NCBI GenBank assembly: GCA_964628455.1
Contig: CAZVPD010000142.1
Span: forward strand, 1-9,374
From: JAQVWU01 sp964628455
Lineage (GTDB): Bacteria; Bacillota; Clostridia; Oscillospirales; CAG-272
Direction of reading: 5' to 3'
DNA: 9,374 nt
Every line of letters starts with the position of its first letter. Position 1 is the first letter of the stretch. This document shows, in pieces, positions 1 to 5,868 of the stretch. The position numbers and the translations under genes are program-made. Under the pieces are notes generated by a model. It was not told where the DNA came from and searched no databases. It was given only the letters and a program-made list of their open reading frames with translations.

Positions 1-137
1 TCCAGCCGTTTTTTTTACAATAGTATCTGTACGGCGCGAATGCTCTCACAGATAAAAATCGCGCTTTAAAGAGGTGCGGTTTCTTTTTATCAGCATTCAT
101 GTGCCGGTTTTATTCACAAGGCCGGGAGTCCGGTTAA
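1..137. other. Left-edge non-coding region before tRNA-Cys
   Basis: No supported gene. A run of eight T at 9-16 after a GC-rich stretch could be the tail of a terminator whose stem lies left of the window, but this cannot be tested here. Two interlocking inverted repeats are visible: TATCTGT 24-30 with ACAGATA 48-54, and GCGCGA 34-39 with TCGCGC 59-64. I see no convincing -35/-10 pair for the tRNA-Cys gene, so that tRNA may use a weak promoter or be read from upstream. Confidence 0.4.
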
Positions 138-212
138 GGCGCCATAGCCAAGCGGTAAGGCAGAGGTCTGCAAAACCTCTATTCATCGGTCCGATTCCGA
201 TTGGCGCCTCCA
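138..212 (+). tRNA. tRNA-Cys (anticodon GCA)
   Basis: The sequence folds as a complete cloverleaf. The acceptor stem is GGCGCCA (138-144) with TGGCGCC (202-208). The anticodon stem is GAGGT (163-167) with ACCTC (175-179), around the loop CTGCAAA, which places anticodon GCA at 170-172. The T arm carries the GGTCCGATTCC core. The discriminator base is T (209), the known identity base for bacterial tRNA-Cys, and CCA is encoded at 210-212. It decodes UGC and UGU. A terminator follows directly, so the gene is the last or only gene of its transcript. Confidence 0.97.
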
Positions 213-213
213 G

Positions 214-248
214 AAAAAGCAGTCACGCATCGCGCGACTGCTTTTTTT
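214..248 (+). terminator. Rho-independent terminator of tRNA-Cys
   Basis: Stem GCAGTC (219-224) pairs with GACTGC (236-241) around an 11-base loop. It is preceded by five A and followed by seven T, so the A and T runs extend the stem. It begins two bases after the tRNA CCA end. The flanking A run gives it some capacity to act in both directions. Confidence 0.9.
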
Positions 249-335
249 AACCTTATTCGCATGATGCGCGCGAGGATCCGGTTTCAATATACGGGCGACA
301 AAAACGAGGAAAATCAAAAATAAACGGTTTTGCTC

Positions 336-364
336 TTGACAAGGCCGCAGGAACGCGTTATAAT
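336..364 (+). promoter_or_regulatory. Perfect-consensus sigma-70/A promoter for tRNA-Gly
   Basis: The -35 box TTGACA (336-341) and -10 box TATAAT (359-364) both match consensus exactly with the ideal 17-base spacer. Transcription should begin near 371, about 25 bases before the mature tRNA-Gly 5' end. Such a strong promoter fits a stable RNA gene. Confidence 0.93.
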
Positions 365-396
365 ATTTAAGAAATCAGGGCGGGAAGAAATCGCCT

Positions 397-472
397 GCGG
401 ATTTAGCTCATTTGGTAGAGCGCGACCTTGCCAAGGTCGAGGTGGCGGGTTCGAGCCCCGTAATCCGCTCCA
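397..472 (+). tRNA. tRNA-Gly (anticodon GCC)
   Basis: The cloverleaf is complete. The acceptor stem is GCGGATT (397-403) with AATCCGC (462-468). The anticodon stem is CGACC (423-427) with GGTCG (435-439), around the loop TTGCCAA, which gives anticodon GCC at 430-432. The D arm carries TTGGTAGAGC and the T arm GGTTCGAGCCC. The discriminator is T (469) and CCA is encoded at 470-472. It decodes GGC and GGU. With its own promoter and terminator it forms a single-gene transcription unit. Confidence 0.97.
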
Positions 473-473
473 T

Positions 474-506
474 AAAAACACAGCCGGAGATAACGGCTGT
501 GTTTTT
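474..506 (+). terminator. Rho-independent terminator of tRNA-Gly
   Basis: The arm ACACAGCCG (478-486) pairs with CGGCTGTGT (494-502) around a 7-base loop. It is flanked by an A run on the left and a T run on the right that extend the stem. It starts directly after the tRNA CCA. Confidence 0.92.
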
Positions 507-568
507 ATCGCCCGCATATAAACGCATTATGACATTCCGCGTGCTTTTTAAAATAACGGGTCACATTG

Positions 569-597
569 TTGCAAATCCCGCTTACCGGTGTTATAAT
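569..597 (+). promoter_or_regulatory. Promoter of the aldose 1-epimerase gene
   Basis: The -10 box TATAAT (592-597) is perfect. The -35 box TTGCAA (569-574) matches four of six consensus bases, with a 17-base spacer. The predicted transcript starts near 604, so an in-frame ATG at 566 lies upstream of it and cannot be the start codon. This supports translation from 629. Confidence 0.75.
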
Positions 598-628
598 AAA
601 CGATAATAAAGCTAACGGAGGAATGATC

Positions 629-1495
629 ATGCAGAAAACTTTAAAATTTTGCGGTGCCGAAGGTATAACCGATACGACGGGCGGCGAACTGATATCCTAT
701 AAAAAAGACGGCAGGGAAATTATCTGGTACGGAGACGCCGCGCACTGGTCGGGACATGCTCCCGTTCTGTTTCCGTTTGTCAGCGCGCTGAAAGACGGCC
801 GGGTAAAATTCGGCGGCAGCGAATATACCATGAGCGCGAAACACGGCTTCGCGCGCAAGAGCGAATTCGAACTTCTCGAAGACGACGACAGCCGGGCGGT
901 ATTCAGACTTGCCGCGAACGAAGCGACGCTTGCGCAATACCCCTACCTGTTTGAACTCTGCGTCACACACGAACTCGACTGCACAGGCTACAGAACGACC
1001 TATACCGTCAAAAACACAGACAATAAAGACATACAGTTCTGCCTCGGAGGTCATCCGGGTTTTTGCGTGGACGGCACGATCGAGGATTACAAGCTGGTTT
1101 TTGAAACAGACGAGGACAGCAGCCTTTATTATACCGACAAAGCCAGCCTATACTCCGAAAGTTATAAAGCGGAGAGACGCATAGAAGGACGGGAATTTGA
1201 CCTGCGTTACGCGGATTTCGATGCGGACGCGCTGATCGCGACCGAATTGAAAAGCCGCCGTGTAAAAATCATCCGTAAAGATGACGGCAGGGGCCTGGAA
1301 TTCGACTACACCGGTTTCCCGGTACTGGTATTGTGGAGTCCTCCGAAAAAGCATTCGCCGTTTATCTGTCTCGAGCCCTGGGTCGGACTTCCGGCGTCGC
1401 CCGATGAGAGCGGTCATTTCGAGGACAAACCCTACGCGGTCACGCTGGCCGCCGGCTGTGAATACAAAGTCTCGTATAAAGTATCCTTAATTTAA
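629..1495 (+). CDS. Aldose 1-epimerase family protein, LacX-like
   Basis: This 288-residue cytosolic protein belongs to the galactose mutarotase-like superfamily, which interconverts alpha and beta anomers of free sugars or sugar phosphates. Seen in the sequence: a PVLFPF segment (residues 45-50) followed by LKDGR; KHGFAR with His72; GGHPGF with His142; and LEPW with Glu249. These match the conserved His, His and Glu positions of mutarotase-type active sites, and the overall pattern is that of the LacX branch. There is no signal peptide. I start at 629 because GGAGG (617-621) lies 7 bases ahead, whereas the ATG at 623 is only one base from it and the ATG at 566 precedes the promoter. The gene is alone between its own promoter and a shared terminator, so a link to the neighbouring sugar genes is likely but not required. 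The exact sugar cannot be told. Confidence 0.9.
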   Translation: MQKTLKFCGAEGITDTTGGELISYKKDGREIIWYGDAAHWSGHAPVLFPFVSALKDGRVKFGGSEYTMSAKHGFARKSEFELLEDDDSRAVFRLAANEATLAQYPYLFELCVTHELDCTGYRTTYTVKNTDNKDIQFCLGGHPGFCVDGTIEDYKLVFETDEDSSLYYTDKASLYSESYKAERRIEGREFDLRYADFDADALIATELKSRRVKIIRKDDGRGLEFDYTGFPVLVLWSPPKKHSPFICLEPWVGLPASPDESGHFEDKPYAVTLAAGCEYKVSYKVSLI

Positions 1496-1504
1496 TCTTG
1501 CGTT

Positions 1505-1549
1505 AAAAACAGGCAGGCAGCCCGGCAAAAGGGGCGCCTGCCTGTTTTC
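1505..1549. terminator. Bidirectional terminator between converging genes
   Basis: The long arm AAAACAGGCAGGC (1506-1518) pairs with GCCTGCCTGTTTT (1536-1548). Inside it, GCCC (1520-1523) pairs with GGGC (1532-1535), leaving one bulged A. T runs are present on both strands, so it can stop the + strand epimerase transcript and the minus-strand SBP transcript. The right arm ends on the first base of the TGA stop codon (1548-1550) of the minus-strand SBP gene. Confidence 0.92.
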
Positions 1550-3023
1550 AGCGTGAAAAGCCTTCGATAATTTTATCCACCCGTTTCTGAGCCGTTTTCA
1601 GGTTCTTTTCGTAATAGGACGCGACATCCGTCGTACCCGATGTCACGGTGAACAGTTTGCCGAACAGATGCCCGAATCCCTGCCAGTTGTCGTATACAAA
1701 CGAAAAACTGACCGTCATCGTGTCGGAGACCAGATCCAGCATTTCGGTGGACTGTTCGTCGCGGAGATACTTGTCTTTCAGGGCCACTTCAAAATACGCC
1801 GGGTAGATCTGCTTGTACCCTTCGGCAGTCAGGGCTTCAAGCAGCAGTCCGGTCCGTTCGGGATTTGCGTTTGTCACCGGGACCGCCGCATAAGCGCCCT
1901 CGGCAAACGACCGGTAATCCGGCTGTGCTTCATCGTACTTGGGCAGGGGCACGATGCCGTAATCGAAATCCGTTTCGCGGAAATAATTTTCGGCGGCAAG
2001 GAAGAGGTATTCCTGTAAAAAAAGCGAATTTCCGGCCGAAAAAATTTCGGCGACATTTTTCGGAAAATCCGTCAGATCCGTGCAGAGGGTGGAATTTCCT
2101 TCATAAAACAGATCATAAACGCGTTCCACCACATCGACCAGCTTATCGTTCAGCGCGACGATCGTCAGCGAATCTTCCCCTTTCTGCAGGATCGGCACAT
2201 CAAAAGCGGTCCACAGATCCTCGCGCTGGGTCTGCGTGACCAGCCCGAAGCGATCCCCGACATCTTTTTGGCCGTTGCCGTTGAGGTCCGAATACACCGC
2301 TTTGGTCATCCCGGACATGACGTCAAGCGTCCATTTGCCGTCGGTGACAACCGCATAGATATCACCGAGCGAATAGTCCTCCATCAGCGACATATTGACA
2401 AAGCTAACGGACATGATTGACAGCGACGTGGAGCTCAGTGAATTGCAGGCAAGGTACATCCGCCCCATAAAAGTCAGTTCGTCGACCGATTGCGGAAACC
2501 ACCACGGCTGCGCGAAATTCAGATATTCAACATCATACAGATTCACAAGCAGACCTTCAAGAGACAGATTCGCGCCGAAAAGCGAATGGAGCTGCGCGAT
2601 ATCAAAAGCATCGTCTCCTGCCGTCACGATTTTTTGAACTGCGTTGGTGTTTTCGATCAGATTGGCTGCTCCGGAATCGACAGCGGTCACGGTTACGTTG
2701 AACCGTTCCTCTACCGTGCGGTTGCGCCGGTAAACCGAGTCATTGACCACTTCTCCGACTTCGGTTTCGGGATCGTATTCCTTCATACCGGAACTGACCG
2801 TGTAAATCGTAAATCCGTAGCCCTCATAATCCGCCTCCGGCAGCAAATCGTCAAGGGCCAGACGCGCGTCCAGTTTGCTTGTCACGGCGGCTGCTGTTTC
2901 CGTTTCCGAACCGGCAGACGCGCTTTTAACGGCATCCGGCGCACAGGCGTAAAACAAGAGAAGCGAAGAGAGGAGCAAAAGCGACACTGTGCGGATCATC
3001 CGTCTGATACTCAAGCGGGACAT
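1548..3023 (-). CDS. Extracellular solute-binding lipoprotein (ABC importer type)
   Basis: This 491-residue protein is probably a lipid-anchored sugar- or oligosaccharide-binding protein of an ABC importer. The N-terminus has Arg residues, a Leu-rich core (about 14-24) and a lipobox FYAC with Cys27 as the predicted lipidated residue, then a Ser/Thr/Ala-rich linker to about residue 50. The mature part reads like family 1 solute-binding proteins: GEVVND (90-95), a WWFPQSVDELTF segment (174-185), GKWTLD (229-234) and a DLNGNGQKDVGD loop (246-257) that resembles a calcium-binding EF-hand loop. AGGAGG lies 6 bases before the ATG. It is the second gene of a minus-strand unit, 17 bases after the 830-residue hydrolase-like gene, and is followed by the shared terminator, so no permease gene follows it. 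It is homologous to the partial lipoprotein at the right edge. The ligand is unknown. Confidence 0.88.
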   Translation of the reverse strand: MSRLSIRRMIRTVSLLLLSSLLLFYACAPDAVKSASAGSETETAAAVTSKLDARLALDDLLPEADYEGYGFTIYTVSSGMKEYDPETEVGEVVNDSVYRRNRTVEERFNVTVTAVDSGAANLIENTNAVQKIVTAGDDAFDIAQLHSLFGANLSLEGLLVNLYDVEYLNFAQPWWFPQSVDELTFMGRMYLACNSLSSTSLSIMSVSFVNMSLMEDYSLGDIYAVVTDGKWTLDVMSGMTKAVYSDLNGNGQKDVGDRFGLVTQTQREDLWTAFDVPILQKGEDSLTIVALNDKLVDVVERVYDLFYEGNSTLCTDLTDFPKNVAEIFSAGNSLFLQEYLFLAAENYFRETDFDYGIVPLPKYDEAQPDYRSFAEGAYAAVPVTNANPERTGLLLEALTAEGYKQIYPAYFEVALKDKYLRDEQSTEMLDLVSDTMTVSFSFVYDNWQGFGHLFGKLFTVTSGTTDVASYYEKNLKTAQKRVDKIIEGFSR

Positions 3024-3040
3024 GGGAAACCTCCTGAAAT

Positions 3041-5533
3041 TTATTTTAACTCCATTCGTTCACGGATCTTTGCAACTATATATGAAGACAGCATATGACG
3101 CACGGCAGCCCATTGTTCCTTTTCAGACGCCGTCTTCAGGGATTCTGCCAGAGAAGAGCTGCCCGGTATGCATATGTTGTTTTCCAAAGCCTCATTGATC
3201 AGATCCAGCGTCCTTGCAGACTGCTCCCTGTAGGATACCGCAATGTTTTCGGGGACGCGGATGCTGAAGCCGCACGGAGGCACGTTGCCTGTCAATACAA
3301 ACGAAAACAATGCAAAGGGGGCAAGCCGGATAAAAACCGGATCCATGTCATCGGGCAGAGAGACAGAAAGTCCGATTTCATACGGCTCCCTGTTTACGGC
3401 ATACACATAGGTTTTATCCTCATGACAGAGCCAGCGCACCGTAACGGGGTCTGTCCCGGATCCCAGTGTGACGAACCTGCGCTTCGGTAAACGGCGGTAA
3501 GCTTCGGCAAACGCGCGCTGTTCCGCCGCGTGCGACTTGTCCAGATAAAGTCCCCCGGCTGTGACGGAAAGAGCATCATAAAGCGCGACCTCGTTGGCTA
3601 TCCACTCCATGTCATACGGAGAGGAAGGGAAGGGAGACGTGATGCGCAGCTGGGAACCGAACCAGAATTTACCCTCTGTATCGTCTTCATACGCAGAATT
3701 CTCGCGAAAGACGAAAGACGCCTTATAATCTGCCAGAGACCTGATCGCATCCGCATTCGGGTCGTCCGGATCACAGCGGAAAAACGTATGCTTCCCCCAG
3801 GCTTCCACCCAGCAGCCGAATAAAAAAGCGGAACTGTTTTGTCCTTTCGCGAGGACACCGTGAGTTTCGGCATCAAGAAACGCGAAATCCGAAAACATAT
3901 GCGAATTTTCGGGAGCAGCCGTCACGCCTTCCGTTCCCCATCCCCTGTCGCGCAGACTGTTGCGCTCTACGGAGATTTCAAAACCGGGGCTGTCCGCATA
4001 AAGCCGGAGATCAAGTCCGCCGCGGCGATAAAGCTCATAATCGGAAATACGCGTGCCGTATTGGGAAGAAGCATCGATCGCGCCGAGGTAGCCGCGCGCG
4101 GAAGGCTCGTTCCAGACGGTCAGCGTCAGAGTCAGGTCAGGCCGGCGCGACGTCAGCACGTCCCGACAGCGGCAGAGAAATCCGTAAATTTTATAACAGC
4201 GCCACGCGATAAAAGCCTCTTCGCAATGCAGGGCTATGTAGCGCCAGCGCCGGGAGAACCGGTCGGGCGCTTTCGGGTCCGCGCCTGTCCGTATGCCGGT
4301 TTCCTCTTCGAACAGACCTATGCTCAGGTCATCGTAACCGGCGCGCAGACTTCCGTACCAAAGAAAAGTCGCGTGCCAGAAATTTACGGCCAGCCCCGTA
4401 AAGGACGGATGAGCGCCGTATTTATCCGCAAGCTCGCCGAAATATTCCAATACCTGCCGCTGCACGACGGGATGCAGGGGATTAAAGATCGGAGCGCTGT
4501 AAGCCGAGGTGGACCGTTCGCCGTATGCATAGGAATACGGCCTGTCCTTCTCCATCGCTTCGATCATAGACGGAAAGATAACGGGATTATACATGGCGGT
4601 CCAGTCGTTGCAGGAGGACTGCACGCTGTCATCAAACAGCATGTTGTTATAGGTATCCTCTCCGGCTACGATCCGGTCCAGATCATTGTTCATCCCTTCA
4701 AGCAGCCTTCCCAGCCGCAGAAGAGTCATCGAACCGGTATAATAAAGGCCTTCCCTGTCAAAACGATCAAGAAGACCGTCCGCCCAGTCAGAAAATTCCG
4801 CCGTAGAACGGGTATACATGCGCCGGTCGGGAGCCGCATACGTATTAAAACGACCGCACGGCTGGCATTTTACGGGAACAATAGGGCCGTGATACCAGTT
4901 GACCGGATAGACCAGACGGTTCTGACCCGTAAAATGCATATAACTCACATGCCGGTCAAGCCACTGCGAAAACTCGAAGGACCCTTCCGCCATACCGATG
5001 TTGCAGGGGTCTTCGTACTGAAGCCCGAAACTGCGGAATTCCTTAAATTCCCTGCTGCCGTCCTTCTTTATCCCGAAGGCGGGAAGTTCGTCCAGTTCAT
5101 AGACCGCAAAGGAAGCGACCGCAGCCGGCTCACCCTGTCCCCATGTCGAAAAGACGACGCTTTCATCCGCCCACCGCGGCCAGAAGACGTTATAAACCGT
5201 TTTTATTCTGCCCGATACGGCATTGCGGAAACCGGTCACGACCCCGGTCGTCAGATCATACGACGTGCCGTCGTTTACACACATAAAACGACGCCTGTCA
5301 TCCGGGTATGTAAAAACCAGAACATGCGGTTTCCCGATGTTCCGCAGCGAAAAGCGATAGCCGAAGCGCGACAGCGGCATATCGGCCGCTTCGCGATAAC
5401 CGACGCCGTCCGCCGACCCGATCCGTGTCCCGCCTATTTCAAAATACTGCAAAAGGGGCTCCTGCGAACAGTCGACAGACAGAACTTTGTTTTTTTCAAG
5501 AAGCAGTTTATCCCAGATACCGTCTTTTATCAT
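3041..5533 (-). CDS. Putative cytosolic glycoside hydrolase, TIM-barrel-like, family not recognised
   Basis: This 830-residue protein has no signal peptide or membrane segment. I do not recognise a named family. The layout suggests a beta-rich N-terminal region (about 1-240), a central alpha/beta barrel-like region (about 245-680), a small beta-sandwich (about 685-760; TYVYAVN at 708-714) and a helical tail (770-830). In the centre, strand-like LTLTVW runs into NEP with Glu476, as the acid/base Glu does in clan GH-A enzymes; CWVEAWG with Glu577, 101 residues on, is a candidate nucleophile. An RRW...RRPDL stretch before NEP recalls GH42 and family-10-like hydrolases. These roles are inferred from pattern only. 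The start at 5533 has GGGAG 11 bases upstream. It heads a unit with the SBP gene 17 bases downstream, which suggests it breaks down what the SBP helps import. Confidence 0.65.
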   Translation of the reverse strand: MIKDGIWDKLLLEKNKVLSVDCSQEPLLQYFEIGGTRIGSADGVGYREAADMPLSRFGYRFSLRNIGKPHVLVFTYPDDRRRFMCVNDGTSYDLTTGVVTGFRNAVSGRIKTVYNVFWPRWADESVVFSTWGQGEPAAVASFAVYELDELPAFGIKKDGSREFKEFRSFGLQYEDPCNIGMAEGSFEFSQWLDRHVSYMHFTGQNRLVYPVNWYHGPIVPVKCQPCGRFNTYAAPDRRMYTRSTAEFSDWADGLLDRFDREGLYYTGSMTLLRLGRLLEGMNNDLDRIVAGEDTYNNMLFDDSVQSSCNDWTAMYNPVIFPSMIEAMEKDRPYSYAYGERSTSAYSAPIFNPLHPVVQRQVLEYFGELADKYGAHPSFTGLAVNFWHATFLWYGSLRAGYDDLSIGLFEEETGIRTGADPKAPDRFSRRWRYIALHCEEAFIAWRCYKIYGFLCRCRDVLTSRRPDLTLTLTVWNEPSARGYLGAIDASSQYGTRISDYELYRRGGLDLRLYADSPGFEISVERNSLRDRGWGTEGVTAAPENSHMFSDFAFLDAETHGVLAKGQNSSAFLFGCWVEAWGKHTFFRCDPDDPNADAIRSLADYKASFVFRENSAYEDDTEGKFWFGSQLRITSPFPSSPYDMEWIANEVALYDALSVTAGGLYLDKSHAAEQRAFAEAYRRLPKRRFVTLGSGTDPVTVRWLCHEDKTYVYAVNREPYEIGLSVSLPDDMDPVFIRLAPFALFSFVLTGNVPPCGFSIRVPENIAVSYREQSARTLDLINEALENNICIPGSSSLAESLKTASEKEQWAAVRHMLSSYIVAKIRERMELK

Positions 5534-5565
5534 AACTCTGTCAGCTCCCGGTTAAAATAAAAACC

Positions 5566-5595
5566 ATTGTTTACACAAATCATTATAAACACAAT
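5566..5595. promoter_or_regulatory. Candidate operator overlapping the minus-strand -10 box
   Basis: ATTGTTTA (5566-5573) faces TAAACACAAT (5586-5595). The core TGTTTA/TAAACA repeat is perfect over 6 bases with a 12-base gap, and the outer bases match after a 2-base offset. It covers the -10 box and the expected start site, where a repressor would act. LacI-type sugar repressors often use TGTAAAC-like half-sites, but no regulator gene is in the window and the repeat could be chance in AT-rich DNA. Confidence 0.4.
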
Positions 5596-5609
5596 ACAAC
5601 AAATGTCAA
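5582..5609 (-). promoter_or_regulatory. Minus-strand promoter for the hydrolase-SBP unit
   Basis: Read on the minus strand, the -35 box is TTGACA (5609 to 5604) and the -10 box TATAAT (5587 to 5582), both perfect, with a 16-base spacer. Transcription should start near 5575, leaving a leader of about 40 bases before the ATG at 5533. A near-consensus promoter ahead of a sugar-use gene would normally need repression, which fits the inverted repeat over the -10 box. Confidence 0.85.
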
Positions 5610-5769
5610 TACAATATTAAAATATAGGGTCCGGAAAGCGAACGCGTGATCAAAGGATCATAAAATTTATATACCGACCGGACTTTGCCGTATGAACGGA
5701 CCGGGGCCGGCCTGCACCCGGCAGCCTCATCTCACGGACACGCTTCACTCCTTTTATTACCGACATGAC

Positions 5770-5798
5770 TTGACAAATCACATATTATAGGATAACAT
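5770..5798 (+). promoter_or_regulatory. Promoter of the GH4 gene
   Basis: The -35 box TTGACA (5770-5775) is perfect and TAACAT (5793-5798) matches four of six -10 bases with a 17-base spacer. The predicted start near 5805 leaves a leader of about 65 bases before the ATG at 5869. Confidence 0.7.
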
Positions 5799-5868
5799 AT
5801 AGACATTGATTCCCTGAAACCGGCTTATTTGCTGCTGATCATTATCTTTTATGAAAGAGGAAACAAAT

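Larger units (their letters stand above)
5534..5868. other. Divergent control region between the hydrolase-like and GH4 genes
   Basis: This 335-base gene-free stretch holds the 5' leaders and promoters of two divergent units. AT-rich promoter blocks lie near each gene and a more GC-rich block sits between them (about 5628-5760). The central block has short inverted repeats: TGATC-AAAG-GATCA (5647-5660), CCGT-ATGA-ACGG (5688-5699), GCCGG (5706-5710) with CCGGC (5718-5722), and GGTCCG (5628-5633) with CGGACC (5697-5702). No supported small gene was found on either strand. The middle block may hold binding sites for a shared regulator encoded elsewhere; that is inference. Confidence 0.6.

Noticed and set aside
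330..606. Small open frames across the tRNA-Gly gene
   Set aside because: They run through the tRNA, its promoter and its terminator, and have no ribosome binding sites.
566..628. Upstream in-frame start for the epimerase gene
   Set aside because: It lies before the predicted transcription start at about 604, and the strong ribosome binding site at 617-621 fits the ATG at 629.
3839..5560. A 573-codon open frame on the + strand opposite the hydrolase-like gene
   Set aside because: It lies wholly antisense to a protein-like 830-codon gene. Its translation is rich in Arg, Pro and Gly with no recognisable motifs, and it has no ribosome binding site or promoter. It is a shadow of the codon bias of the real gene.
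5667..5749. A possible small minus-strand gene starting near an AAAGGAG site
   Set aside because: The frame that starts at suitable spacing from the site stops within a few codons, and the longer frame starts too far from it.
5815..5828. A catabolite-responsive-element-like site (TGAAACCG...) in the GH4 leader
   Set aside because: The left half fits the CcpA consensus, but the closing CA does not, so the match is too weak to call.
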